Shown here: in pieces, positions 1-8,012 of the stretch
How positions within the stretch are numbered: position 1 is the stretch's first letter
Layout: each line of letters starts with the position of its first letter
Assembly: GCA_020056865.1 (NCBI GenBank)
Contig: JAGVGX010000220.1
Coordinates: 1-11,857, forward strand
Source: Desulfobacterales bacterium
GTDB taxonomy: Bacteria; Desulfobacterota; Desulfobacteria; Desulfobacterales; BuS5
DNA: 11,857 nt
Reading direction: 5' to 3'
Made by a program: the position numbers and the translations under genes
Notes under the pieces: generated by a model
The model's database searches: none
What the model was told of the DNA's origin: nothing
The model's input: the letters and a program-made list of their open reading frames with translations, nothing else

Positions 1-1
1 A

Positions 2-211
2 ACCCATTTGTCTTTATCTGACAACCCTGCAATTAAGGGTGTTCCAAAAGGATGGAGGCTGTCTATCAGAGAAGTTCTAACCTACAGCGGTGCAGGCTTC
101 ATCGTCCCTGTTGCAGGCGCCATCAGCCTGATGCCTGGCACAAGTTCCAACCCTGCTTTCCGCCGCGTAGACGTTGATGTTGAAACCGGTAAAGTAGAAG
201 GCGTATTTTAA
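2..211 (+). CDS. fhs: Formate-tetrahydrofolate ligase, C-terminal end (partial)
   Basis: Only the last 69 codons are in the window; the gene starts to the left, so the TTG at position 8 is not a real start. The enzyme joins formate to tetrahydrofolate using ATP, giving 10-formyl-THF in the cytoplasm; in anaerobes this is the methyl-branch entry or exit of the Wood-Ljungdahl pathway. The visible part carries the C-terminal signature of the family: KTHLSLS-like opening (THLSLSDNP), KGVPKGW, then [18 protein letters not shown] and the ending [11 protein letters not shown], which match what I know of FTHFS C-termini in order and spacing. The stop TAA is followed after about 40 bases by a strong terminator hairpin, so this is the last gene of its transcript. 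Family call is firm; the role in acetyl-CoA oxidation versus C1 supply is inference. Confidence 0.9.
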   Translation, partial: THLSLSDNPAIKGVPKGWRLSIREVLTYSGAGFIVPVAGAISLMPGTSSNPAFRRVDVDVETGKVEGVF

Positions 212-251
212 ATATATCTAATGTCACAGCCTTCACTGTGAGTTGAAATAA

Positions 252-296
252 AAAAGGTAAGCAGATATAAACATCTGCTTACCTTTTACTTTTTTA
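252..296. terminator. Strong bidirectional intrinsic terminator
   Basis: A perfect 15-bp stem (252-266 pairing with 273-287) encloses a 6-base loop, ATAAAC. The stem has A4 on the left and T4 on the right, and a further T6 lies at 291-296 on the plus strand. It ends the fhs transcript 40 bases past the stop. Because the stem is flanked by A-rich sequence on the left, it can also stop the leftward transcript that ends at 372. The rest of 212-371 shows no gene. Confidence 0.88.
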
Positions 297-371
297 TAAG
301 ACCTGCAAGACGTTACTTTAGCATAACAGAAATACATTGAGTATTTCGAGAATAGCGCTAAAGGTTGCGCC

Positions 372-1340
372 TTACGGCTTGAAAACAAGTCTGGATGTAA
401 CTTCGGTGGCTTGTGCGATGATCTGAATAAAAAGTTCCTTTATTGTGGGTATATTATGGATTAAACCAACCCCTTGCCCGCAGGATACAATTCCTTTATT
501 AATATCTCCACTATTATACATCTGTTGAGCGTTTTCACCGGAAACAACGCCAAGAATCTCAGCCATGGTTGCCCCTTTTGTCTCAAGGTCTGCACATTTT
601 TGAGCAGCGGGATTGGACCAAACCCGGTGCGTGGCATTAATAGACCGCATAACAAGCATGGTATCCATCTCAGTTGCATTAAGAAGTGCCTGTTTAAGGT
701 TTTCATGAATAAGACATTCTTTAGTGGCCATAAGGCGGGTGCCTATAATCACCCCTTCCGCCCCCAGTGAAAGCACAGCCAAGAAACCACGGCCATCGGA
801 AATGCCGCCTCCGCCAATCACCGGTATCTGTAAAGCATCCACAACAGACGGAACAAGAACAAGTGTGCCAATATCGAGCCTTCCTGTAGCCCCGCCATTT
901 TCGTATCCGACAACAGTGACGATGTCGGCACCAGCCTCTTGGACTTTAAGCGCATAGCGAACCCCAACACACTTATGCATCCAGATCATCCCCGCATCTT
1001 TAAAACCTTTAGACAACTCAACTGGAGCCGAATGTCCGGATGTTTCGATAATCTTTACTTTTTGGTCTGCCAATACCTTTACATACTCTTTGTTATCTAC
1101 AGGTCGCTTCATAGGAAAAAGGTTAATGTTAACCGCAAACGGTTTGTCGGTCAGTTCTCTAACCCGATTGATTGCGCAAGCGAGTTGCTCTTTGGTGGTG
1201 TACATTGCAGAGGCAAGGATTCCAAGACCTCCGGCCTCGGAAATAGCTGCAACTAATTCAGGCGTAGTAATGTACATCATCGTACCACCAATTATCGGGT
1301 ACTTTATTTTCAGCATTTCCGTAATCTTTGTCTTAAACAT
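372..1340 (-). CDS. Nitronate monooxygenase/FabK-like FMN oxidoreductase lacking the usual catalytic His
   Basis: A 322-residue TIM-barrel flavoprotein of the nitronate monooxygenase (2-nitropropane dioxygenase)/FabK family, which bind FMN in the cytoplasm. The N-terminus KYPIIGGTMMYITTPELVAA and EAGGLGILAS (residues 35-44) are the usual first-strand motifs; ETSGH is at 99-103; GGGGISDGRGFLAVLSLGAEG (176-196) and IIGTR (198-202) form the FMN phosphate site. Where family members normally read E-[AS]-G-G-H-x-G, this protein reads GYENGGATG (145-153), so A151 stands in place of the His used as base by nitronate monooxygenases. The reaction is therefore uncertain. Start: ATG at 1340 is chosen over an in-frame GTG at 1343 because AAGGAGG at 1346-1352 lies 5 bases from the ATG but only 2 from the GTG. 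It is the last gene of a leftward run, about 130 bp behind the CoA-transferase, with which it may share a substrate. Confidence 0.85.
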   Translation of the reverse strand: MFKTKITEMLKIKYPIIGGTMMYITTPELVAAISEAGGLGILASAMYTTKEQLACAINRVRELTDKPFAVNINLFPMKRPVDNKEYVKVLADQKVKIIETSGHSAPVELSKGFKDAGMIWMHKCVGVRYALKVQEAGADIVTVVGYENGGATGRLDIGTLVLVPSVVDALQIPVIGGGGISDGRGFLAVLSLGAEGVIIGTRLMATKECLIHENLKQALLNATEMDTMLVMRSINATHRVWSNPAAQKCADLETKGATMAEILGVVSGENAQQMYNSGDINKGIVSCGQGVGLIHNIPTIKELFIQIIAQATEVTSRLVFKP

Positions 1341-1473
1341 CACCTTCCTCCTTAATGTCTGGTTCCTTGTATTCAGTGACCATATTTAAAAAAGGCCATC
1401 CGCTATTGATATTGATTGGACATAAAAGGGCATAACTGAAAAAGAAACCATGGTTAGGTATTCAATACTTGTT

Positions 1474-2688
1474 TCAAATGACCTCTTCTTCTCTCATAGC
1501 TTTTATTTCGTCTTGGGAATAGCCACAAATTTCTGAAAGTATTTCGTCTGTATGTTCACCCAGTTTAGGAGCAGCAGATATTGTCCTTATATCACACTCA
1601 CTGAAATGAGCCGGGAATCCAGGAATTTTTATCTTTCCAGCGACAGGATGCTCAAAATCAACGATATAATTATTCTCAATGATCTGAGAATCATTTTTCA
1701 GCTCACTGAGCCTGTTGATTGCACAGCCAAAAAGATCGTATTTTGAAAAAATTTTCAGCCATTCATCACAGCATTTCGTTTTAAAGATCTTGTCAAAAAT
1801 TGAAACAAGAAGTTCAGCATTCTCAAGTCTTTTATCATCCGTAGCAAATCGCTCATCATTCAACAGCTCCGGATGTTCCAAGGCTTCGCACAAAGGTTCC
1901 CAATGTCTTTCAGGAGGCGTCAGTGTCATCATCAACCATCTGCTGTCCTTACATTGGTAGTGATTTCTCATTGGATGTTCAATGGTTCTTTTGTGTCTCG
2001 GTACTTCTATTCCTGTAACAAGTTCGATAAGAATATTCAAATACAGCATATTCATTGACGAACCTAATATGGAGACACTTATCTCCTGTCCCATACCACC
2101 AAAGCGTTCCCTGGCCAAAAGGGCTGCAAGAACCTGATGGCTGGCATTAAAGGCCGTTGCCTGATCAACCAGACCAAACTGACAGCCAATCGGCGGCATA
2201 CCTTCTTCGCCCATTGAATACATTAGGCCTGATCTTGCCTGGCCCTGATAGTCAAACCCTCCCTGATCCCGCTGAGGGCCCTTGTCACCATATGCTGAAA
2301 CCGATGCATAAATAAGCTTTGGGTTGATCTTGCGGAAATCATTATAAGAAATTTTCATTTTCTTAACTGCAGGCCGTCGCATATTGGTTACAAAAACGTC
2401 TGCACTCATTACAAGCTTTTGAACAATTTCTTGCCCTTTGTCCGTCATCAGATCCACTGTAATACTCTTTTTATTCCTGTTTGAGCCCTCAAAAAAGATA
2501 TTTCTTCCTCCAGGAAGTTCAAAAGGAATACTTCCGATACGCATCAATCCTCTGAGCGGGTCTCCAATTCCGGGTGCTTCTATTTTTATCACTTCCGCAC
2601 CCATATCTCCCATGATCGCTGAAGCGCCAGGCCCCGCATGGAATATGGCACATTCAACAACCCTAATCCCATCTAATGGTTTATTCAT
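1474..2688 (-). CDS. CaiB/BaiF family (class III) CoA-transferase
   Basis: A 404-residue family III CoA-transferase, which exchanges CoA between carboxylic acids through an aspartyl-CoA intermediate in the cytoplasm; alpha-methylacyl-CoA racemases share the fold. The N-terminus PLDGIRVVE and GAEVIKIEAPG (30-40) is the standard opening, followed by NRNKKSITVDL (70-80), ADVFVTN (96-102), NPKLIYASVSAYG (122-134) and GGFDYQGQARSG (143-154). D175 in GLVDQATA is at the position of the catalytic Asp. YQCKDSRWLMM is the usual motif after the middle of the chain. Length is typical (about 400). A weak AGAGG precedes the ATG by 5 bases. It begins 29 bp after kdsD and lies upstream of the FMN oxidoreductase, so it is probably cotranscribed with both. 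The substrate cannot be read from the sequence; a racemase role is possible but less likely than CoA transfer. Confidence 0.9.
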   Translation of the reverse strand: MNKPLDGIRVVECAIFHAGPGASAIMGDMGAEVIKIEAPGIGDPLRGLMRIGSIPFELPGGRNIFFEGSNRNKKSITVDLMTDKGQEIVQKLVMSADVFVTNMRRPAVKKMKISYNDFRKINPKLIYASVSAYGDKGPQRDQGGFDYQGQARSGLMYSMGEEGMPPIGCQFGLVDQATAFNASHQVLAALLARERFGGMGQEISVSILGSSMNMLYLNILIELVTGIEVPRHKRTIEHPMRNHYQCKDSRWLMMTLTPPERHWEPLCEALEHPELLNDERFATDDKRLENAELLVSIFDKIFKTKCCDEWLKIFSKYDLFGCAINRLSELKNDSQIIENNYIVDFEHPVAGKIKIPGFPAHFSECDIRTISAAPKLGEHTDEILSEICGYSQDEIKAMREEEVI

Positions 2689-2717
2689 AAAAACCTCTTT
2701 TATAAAAAATGATATCC

Positions 2718-3692
2718 TTACGCCCCATTAAACTTAAATTCGCCTTTGCCAAGGATATCGTGCAGATGCAAAATCCCTTCAAGCTTTCCACTGGAATCTG
2801 TAACGGGAAGGACCGTAATCAGATACCTTTCCATAATATTTAATGCATCATATGCCAAAGAATCACCGTGTACGGTTCGAGGATCTTTTGTCATGATATC
2901 CATTGCTTCAAGTTGATTCATGTTTTTCTTCCCGACAAGAAGCCGTCTTAAATCACCGTCTGTAATTATTCCTGACAAAATATTGTCTTTTTTTATCACA
3001 AGTACAGCCCCCAACTTGAACCGATCGATAACTTTGACAGCTTCATACATTGACACATCATCTAAAACCGCAGGGACAGCCTCGCCTTTGAGCATAATAC
3101 TTTCTACTTTGCTCGAAAGCCTCTGCCCAAGCTTCCCTCCTGGATGAAATTTTTGAAAATCAACGGATGTAAATTTTTTTTTGTTTATCAAAACAACAGA
3201 CAGGGCATCACCCATGGCAAGAAGAGCTGTTGTGCTGGTTGTGGGAGCAAGACCTAAAGGGCATGCCTCTTTTTCTACACCCACATCAATAACAAGGTCG
3301 CTGTGTTTTGCCAGAGAAGATGCTTTGTTACCTGTCATGGCAATAACAAAACATCCCTCTTTACGTATGATAGGAATCAGCATATTCAATTCTTCTGTTT
3401 CACCGCTATTGGACAGAGCAAGAAAAATATCATCCTTGCTGACAATGCCAAGATCTCCGTGCATCGCTTCTACAGGATGCAGAAAAATTGATCTTGTTCC
3501 TGTACTGTTCAGCGTAGCTACAATCTTTTTGCCAACCAGACCGGATTTGCCTATACCTGCAACAATCAAACGGCCTGTAGAATTACATATCATATTGACC
3601 ATTGTTTCAAAATTATCATCAATCTTTTCGACTAAATCAAGAATTCCTTTTGCTTCTAACTTAAGAACCTCAATTGCCTGCTGTTTAATCAT
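2718..3692 (-). CDS. kdsD: D-arabinose-5-phosphate isomerase (SIS + two CBS domains)
   Basis: A 324-residue KdsD/KpsF/GutQ-type enzyme that converts D-ribulose 5-phosphate to D-arabinose 5-phosphate, the first step towards Kdo for lipopolysaccharide. The SIS domain spans about residues 35-170: GIGKSGLVGKK (46-56) with K49, the HPVEAMHGDLG segment (72-82) with H78, and SNSGETEE (94-101). FHPGGKLG (182-189) supplies H183, matching the HPGGxLG histidine of E. coli KdsD. Two CBS domains follow, at about 200-255 (VMLKGE-type start, GIITDGDLRR) and 265-320 (MTKDPRTV, GILHLHDI). Length matches the 328-residue E. coli enzyme. The ATG lies 2 bases after the stop of the upstream lipoprotein gene, and its AAGGAAG (3703-3709) is inside that gene, so translation is probably coupled. 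The isomerase call is firm; whether it feeds LPS or a capsule is not visible here. Confidence 0.95.
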   Translation of the reverse strand: MIKQQAIEVLKLEAKGILDLVEKIDDNFETMVNMICNSTGRLIVAGIGKSGLVGKKIVATLNSTGTRSIFLHPVEAMHGDLGIVSKDDIFLALSNSGETEELNMLIPIIRKEGCFVIAMTGNKASSLAKHSDLVIDVGVEKEACPLGLAPTTSTTALLAMGDALSVVLINKKKFTSVDFQKFHPGGKLGQRLSSKVESIMLKGEAVPAVLDDVSMYEAVKVIDRFKLGAVLVIKKDNILSGIITDGDLRRLLVGKKNMNQLEAMDIMTKDPRTVHGDSLAYDALNIMERYLITVLPVTDSSGKLEGILHLHDILGKGEFKFNGA

Positions 3693-3694
3693 AT

Positions 3695-5653
3695 CTATTC
3701 AACTTCCTTAAAATGAGTTCCTTGTATCTTAAGCAGATACAGTTTCTTAACCACTTCGCCATTTACATCAAAAGAAGTAAGACCTGTAACACCCTTATAA
3801 TTTTTTAGTTTCGCCAGTTCAGATTTCAGTGAACTTCTAGACGAAATATCTGGTAGGCTTACCATATTAAATAATATCATGGCTGTATCATACGCTGCAG
3901 CTTCAATAAATCCCGGTTTTTCTTTATATATACTTTCATAGTCGCTGACAAACAGCTTAACCTCTTGCGACTCACTGTCTTCAAAAAAAATATCCGGCAT
4001 GATAGCACCCTGGACATATTCTTTGGCCATCATTATCAACTCGCCAGAATGCCAGAGGTTGGTTCCAAAAAAATATATGCCATTAACATCATAATAGGCC
4101 AGCTGCGGAATAATAAGCCCTACCCTTTTAGGATCGTCAGGAATAAATATGGCCTCAAAATCAACAATAACATCAGTCTCTTTGTTTTTTTCGTCTTTAA
4201 CATTTTTGTTTTCAACAACACGATCCGAATAAAAAAGGGAACCGTCTTGTTTATTGGAAAACATGTCTTGTTTAAGGCTTTTGGAAACCTCATGGTTACG
4301 TCCAATAAGTTTTTTGATCGAATCGGCAAAATCTGTTTGATCAGGGCTGTAAGATTCGAGCCCAACAACGTCTCCGCCATATAAAATAACTTCATCCAAA
4401 AAAAGATGCATAAATGTATTACCATAATTATCATCCGGATAAAATATGGCAAAACGCTCTATCCCAAGCTTTTTGAAAGCATAGGCAACAATGGTTTTTA
4501 CCTGCATTTTAGGAGTAAAAAAATTTCTAAATACATAATCGCCGATATCGGCTATCCCCTCTTTCTGGGTTATCGTAATCATGGGTATGCCCAGCCGCTG
4601 TGCCTCAACACCAGCAGCTTCAGAGGTAATAATAGGTCCTATAATCGCAGCGACTTTATCTTCATACAATTCACGAACTGCCTGAACAGATCTGGTATTA
4701 TCCGATTCGGTATCCTTTACAATTATATTGACAGGCCTGCCAGTATGTTGAGAAAAAAAATGGTTCCTGGCAAGTTCAACTCCTCTTAAAGCGTTGTTTC
4801 CGTATGTTTTATATGCTCCCGTCAAAGGAAGAAGGCAACCAATGGTCAAGTGGTTATAGTTTGATTTATTTTCGATTTCTTTTATCAGAATGTTGGCCCG
4901 AAGTATGTTTTGATGCCCAGGAAAATCTGCAACAAATTTAGATAATATCAAAAGCGCTTCTTCGTATTTTTCATACCAGGCCTTGGAAAGTGCTATCAGA
5001 TACAAAAAATGCCCTTGTAACAATTTGTTGTCCATAAGATTTAGAACAGATTGCACCTCGGTTGTATTGAGATTTGCAGCAGGTTCTTTGAGTTTATCAA
5101 TTAATATCTTTCTGTTCGACTCACTGGCATGTACATATGCCCTTGAATAATAATAAACCGAATCAATTGAAAGGTTAGATGCCGCATATGAATCTCCAAG
5201 AAGAACGTAAATTGCAAGCAGATCGTCTTGAGCCATTTGTGTTTGTATTAGTTTTTGTGCATCATTGATTACAGTAGCATAATCGCCTTCATTGAAATAC
5301 GTAAATAGTATTTTTATTTTAGCATCTGTAACAAACACACTTTCGGCAAACGTGTTAACCAATCGTTTAAAATTAACTCTTGCCTCAGCATGATTCCCCA
5401 GTGCCATATGAATGGTACCTATTTTCATGAGCGCTGCCGGAGCAAATGACGCTTCAGAAAACAAAAAAAGATATTCCTGGTAGGATGATAGCGCCAAATC
5501 GTGGACGCCTTTTTCAAAAAATTTTTCCGCCTTCAAAAAAAGCGCTTCTCCCTGATCGATTTTAACCGGTGGAGTTGAAACAATATGCTTGAGAGAACAT
5601 GAAAAAAGGGAAAAGGATATGATACATATCATTATGTTTCTGTAAGGCATCAT
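3695..5653 (-). CDS. LpoA-like lipoprotein: TPR region plus periplasmic-binding (Peripla_BP) domain
   Basis: A 652-residue predicted lipoprotein. The reading frame is open to an ATG at 5689, but the ATG pair at 5653/5650 is preferred: from there the N-terminus is a compact lipoprotein signal, MMPYRNIMICIISFSLFSC, with lipobox LFSC and C19 as the lipidated residue, and the longer version would begin right in the T-tract of a hairpin. Neither start has a good Shine-Dalgarno. Residues about 35-255 hold TPR-like helices (for example KAEKFFEKGVHDLALSSYQ and KAWYEKYEEALLILSKF). Residues about 267-650 form a Leu/Ile/Val-type periplasmic-binding domain: IGCLLPLTGAYKTYG, AIIGPIITSEA, IPMITITQ, YVFRNFFTP, FAIFYPDDNYG, GIYFFGTN. 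A Lys/Asn-rich stretch near 455-498 looks like a flexible insert. This layout matches LpoA-type penicillin-binding-protein activators, which reach from the outer membrane to the peptidoglycan synthase, but it could also be a solute-binding protein. Directly followed by kdsD. Confidence 0.82.
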   Translation of the reverse strand: MMPYRNIMICIISFSLFSCSLKHIVSTPPVKIDQGEALFLKAEKFFEKGVHDLALSSYQEYLFLFSEASFAPAALMKIGTIHMALGNHAEARVNFKRLVNTFAESVFVTDAKIKILFTYFNEGDYATVINDAQKLIQTQMAQDDLLAIYVLLGDSYAASNLSIDSVYYYSRAYVHASESNRKILIDKLKEPAANLNTTEVQSVLNLMDNKLLQGHFLYLIALSKAWYEKYEEALLILSKFVADFPGHQNILRANILIKEIENKSNYNHLTIGCLLPLTGAYKTYGNNALRGVELARNHFFSQHTGRPVNIIVKDTESDNTRSVQAVRELYEDKVAAIIGPIITSEAAGVEAQRLGIPMITITQKEGIADIGDYVFRNFFTPKMQVKTIVAYAFKKLGIERFAIFYPDDNYGNTFMHLFLDEVILYGGDVVGLESYSPDQTDFADSIKKLIGRNHEVSKSLKQDMFSNKQDGSLFYSDRVVENKNVKDEKNKETDVIVDFEAIFIPDDPKRVGLIIPQLAYYDVNGIYFFGTNLWHSGELIMMAKEYVQGAIMPDIFFEDSESQEVKLFVSDYESIYKEKPGFIEAAAYDTAMILFNMVSLPDISSRSSLKSELAKLKNYKGVTGLTSFDVNGEVVKKLYLLKIQGTHFKEVE

Positions 5654-5700
5654 AAAGACAACACAGTAACCTTGTTTGGAAAAAAACATAAAACAAGATA

Positions 5701-5730
5701 GGGGTTATAGCATATCTATGCCATAACCCC
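5701..5730. terminator. Hairpin between tRNA-Phe and the LpoA-like gene, probable tRNA terminator
   Basis: GGGGTTAT (5701-5708) pairs with ATAACCCC (5723-5730), and after one A/C mismatch GCAT (5710-5713) pairs with ATGC (5718-5721) around a 4-base loop. Read on the minus strand it follows the tRNA 3' end by 15 bases and is itself followed by TATCTTGTTTT, a broken U-tract. It probably ends the tRNA transcript. If so, the four-gene run to its left needs its own promoter, and I could not find a convincing one between the hairpin and 5653. Confidence 0.55.
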
Positions 5731-5745
5731 TATTTATTTTGCAAG

Positions 5746-5818
5746 TGCCGAGGGACAGAATTGAACTGCCGACACGCGGATTTTCAGTCCACTGCTCTAC
5801 CGACTGAGCTACCTCGGC
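5746..5818 (-). tRNA. tRNA-Phe (anticodon GAA)
   Basis: On the minus strand the 73 bases fold as a full cloverleaf. The acceptor GCCGAGG pairs perfectly with CCTCGGC and is followed by discriminator A. The D arm is GCTC-AGTCGGTA-GAGC. The anticodon arm is GTGGA-CTGAAAA-TCCGC with anticodon GAA and one T-G wobble pair. The variable region is GTGTC. The T arm is GGCAG-TTCAATT-CTGTC with one wobble pair. The 3' CCA is not encoded (CTTGC follows), so it must be added after transcription. Confidence 0.97.
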
Positions 5819-5832
5819 CAGATGGTCAACAT

Positions 5833-5861
5833 TTTTTATTTTAACTTCACCATTTTGTCAA
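5833..5861 (-). promoter_or_regulatory. Sigma70-type promoter for tRNA-Phe
   Basis: On the minus strand a consensus -35 TTGACA (5856-5861) is followed by a 17-base spacer and a -10 TAAAAA (5833-5838, 4 of 6 consensus). The predicted start of transcription is about 7-8 bases before the mature 5' end at 5818, giving a very short leader as is normal for single tRNA genes. Confidence 0.7.
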
Positions 5862-5897
5862 GGCTTTTTGATTATAGGCATAAAAAAAGAGTCCGAT

Positions 5898-7751
5898 CTA
5901 TGCACCAAAAGCAGCATCCGTCATAACCATAGGGGCCGGCTCCTGAATAACCACAGCGTTCATTCTGCCGGACGTTAAAGGAAGAACCGAATTAATAAAA
6001 TAACGTGCCGTCTGGATCTGGCCGTGATAAAATGCCGCTTCCTTATTTTTTTCAAGCATTTCTTTCTTTTTGTTATCATCAGCATCTTTCAAAATCTTAG
6101 TTAGTGCTTTTGATGAAATTGTTGCTCTCCACAAGTGCATCCATCCCAATATCACTTCACTTGTGCAATCCAAGAAAGGACATGCCTGGGCAAAAGCCTC
6201 CAACACCTTAGGAGATGCCGCTGACTGCCCTAATTTTAAGGCAGTTTCTCCTAACTGACCTACCGTCTTTTCAAGCATAACGGCAACATCATCTAATCCT
6301 GGTACGGATTTCGCTTCATTCACACATCCCATGATCTTCATCAAAAGACCTTTAAAAACCTTGCCTTTTTTCATGCCAATCTTTCTGCCCAGCAAATCCA
6401 TGGCCTGGATGCCTGTTGTGCCCTCATAAATAGTAGCAATTTTATTATCCCGAAGAAGCTGCTCAATAGGATATTCCTTGCATGCACCATACCCACCATG
6501 TACCTGCATGGCCATGGCAATAATTTCACACGCCCGTTCAGTTGTGTAAGCTTTGCAGATAGGGGTCAATAAAGATATAAGGTCATTTAAGTTCTCTTTT
6601 TCTTCATCGCTTTCAGATATGTCCATCATATCCATGCAATAAGCGACAAAATAGTTTAGGCTTCTCATTCCTTCTATCAAAGACTTCATCCATATCAGCA
6701 TTCTTCGAACATCAGGATGTTCAATAATGGCAACCTGAGGCGCATCCTGATTCATGGACTGGGTTAAATGTTTACCCTGAAGCCTTTCTCTGGCATAATT
6801 CACTGCATATAAAAACGCTGCACTGGCAAGGCCTTGAGATTGCATGGCAACACTGAGACGTTCCTCATTCATCATATGAAACATCGTCTTTAACCCTGCG
6901 TTCTCCTTGCCTAAAAGGGTCCCTATGCATTTGCCCTTGCCGCCGAATGTAAGACTGCACGTGGGTCCGGAGTGAAGGCCTATCTTTTCTTCTATTCCGG
7001 TACAGACAACATCATTAGTCTCACCAAGGCTTCCGTTGTCATTAACCCGGATCTTAGGGACAAGGAAAAGAGATATTCCGGAAGGCCCTTTGGGGGCGCC
7101 TTCAATTCTTGCAAGAACAGGATGTATGATATTTTCTACCATATCATGTTCACCACCACTGATAAATATCTTGTTTCCTGAAATAGAGTAGGTACCATCT
7201 TCGTTTTTAACCGCAGATGTAGTTAAAGCACCAACATCAGATCCTGCTCCAGGTTCGGTAAGACACATTGTCCCGCCCCATTGTCCGGAATACATTTTTT
7301 TCAAATACAAGCCCTTTTGTTTATCCGTGCCAAAAATTTCAACAAGTTTGCCTGCGCCATGGCCCAGCATCGGCAAACCGGCTATCCCGGTATTGGCTGC
7401 ATGAAACAATTCCATTACTGCGGTTCCAATCATCATGGGCATCCCCTGGCCACCTACTTCAGGGTCATCTGCAATCGCTATCCACTCACCTTCTCTCATA
7501 AGGTTATATGCACGATGAAACGAATCAATAATCTTCACAGAACCGTTTTCAAATTTGCACCCTTGAGAATCGCCTTCGGCTGAAATAGGCAAAAGTTCCT
7601 TTGTTGCCAATGAACGCGCCTCGGAAAGAACCATTTCAAAAACTTTTTTATTTAAATCCGAAAACTTTTTTCCCTTAGTCAATGATTCCATATCCAGCTG
7701 TTCATAAAGTACAAACTGGACATCTCTTCTATCAGTAAGCGTTTGTGCCAT
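5898..7751 (-). CDS. Long-form acyl-CoA dehydrogenase (DmdC/FadE5-like, 617 aa)
   Basis: A flavin acyl-CoA dehydrogenase that makes the trans-2-enoyl-CoA and passes electrons to ETF in the cytoplasm. At 617 residues it belongs to the long subgroup (about 580-620 residues, such as 3-methylmercaptopropionyl-CoA dehydrogenase DmdC and mycobacterial FadE5) rather than the 380-residue type. In order: an extra N-terminal segment (about 1-35), the N-terminal helical domain (GGQGMP at 100-105), MCLTEPGAGSDVGALTT (162-178) of the beta domain, SGNKIFISGGEHDM (191-204), then NEERLSVAMQSQGLA (295-309), QVHGGYGACKEYPIEQLLRD (416-435), and IYEGTTGIQAMDLLGRK (441-457), where E443 is the expected catalytic base. 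The remaining 160 residues are the extra C-terminal helical domain of this subgroup. GGAG precedes the ATG by about 9 bases. It is transcribed alone, divergently from the fadL-like gene, and ends about 80 bp before the tRNA. Chain-length specificity is not visible. Confidence 0.93.
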   Translation of the reverse strand: MAQTLTDRRDVQFVLYEQLDMESLTKGKKFSDLNKKVFEMVLSEARSLATKELLPISAEGDSQGCKFENGSVKIIDSFHRAYNLMREGEWIAIADDPEVGGQGMPMMIGTAVMELFHAANTGIAGLPMLGHGAGKLVEIFGTDKQKGLYLKKMYSGQWGGTMCLTEPGAGSDVGALTTSAVKNEDGTYSISGNKIFISGGEHDMVENIIHPVLARIEGAPKGPSGISLFLVPKIRVNDNGSLGETNDVVCTGIEEKIGLHSGPTCSLTFGGKGKCIGTLLGKENAGLKTMFHMMNEERLSVAMQSQGLASAAFLYAVNYARERLQGKHLTQSMNQDAPQVAIIEHPDVRRMLIWMKSLIEGMRSLNYFVAYCMDMMDISESDEEKENLNDLISLLTPICKAYTTERACEIIAMAMQVHGGYGACKEYPIEQLLRDNKIATIYEGTTGIQAMDLLGRKIGMKKGKVFKGLLMKIMGCVNEAKSVPGLDDVAVMLEKTVGQLGETALKLGQSAASPKVLEAFAQACPFLDCTSEVILGWMHLWRATISSKALTKILKDADDNKKKEMLEKNKEAAFYHGQIQTARYFINSVLPLTSGRMNAVVIQEPAPMVMTDAAFGA

Positions 7752-7823
7752 GTTTACCTGCTCCTTTCCTTAATTATTATTAAAAACCTGACTGAATATT
7801 TTTTTTTCATTTACCATACTCTT

Positions 7824-7853
7824 ATATTAAAATCAAGGCCAGCTTTTTATCAA
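7824..7853 (-). promoter_or_regulatory. Possible promoter for the long acyl-CoA dehydrogenase
   Basis: On the minus strand TTGATA (7848-7853, 5 of 6 to the -35 consensus) is followed by an 18-base spacer and TAATAT (7824-7829, 4 of 6 to the -10 consensus). That places the start of transcription about 65 bases before the ATG. The region is very AT-rich, so chance matches are likely. Confidence 0.35.
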
Positions 7854-8012
7854 CCAATCAGACAAATTCAATAAACAGATAAAAAGTTTTGGGTCTAAAA
7901 TGATCCCTGATACATTACCTGTATGTTCTTTAAGAGAATTTTTAACCTGACAATTTTTTATTGACTTTAGAAAATATATGATTAATGTTATAAAATTATA
8001 ATCTCAAAATAT

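Noticed and set aside
1344..1473. A regulatory or RNA element between the CoA-transferase and the FMN protein (10-base palindrome AACCATGGTT at 1446-1455)
   Set aside because: The palindrome is short and isolated, there is no U-tract, and no conserved RNA fold could be recognised.
3181..3711. A 176-codon plus-strand frame opposite kdsD
   Set aside because: kdsD is certain from its motifs, and the antisense product has no family resemblance. It covers the whole SIS region in the mirror frame.
3965..4384. Plus-strand open frames opposite the LpoA-like gene (also 4406-4789)
   Set aside because: They overlap a well-supported minus-strand gene. Their products are low-complexity and without recognisable motifs; they are antisense shadows.
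5746..5818. tRNA-Phe as an integration site for a mobile element
   Set aside because: No integrase, no duplicate of the tRNA 3' end and no foreign-looking gene is present on either side.
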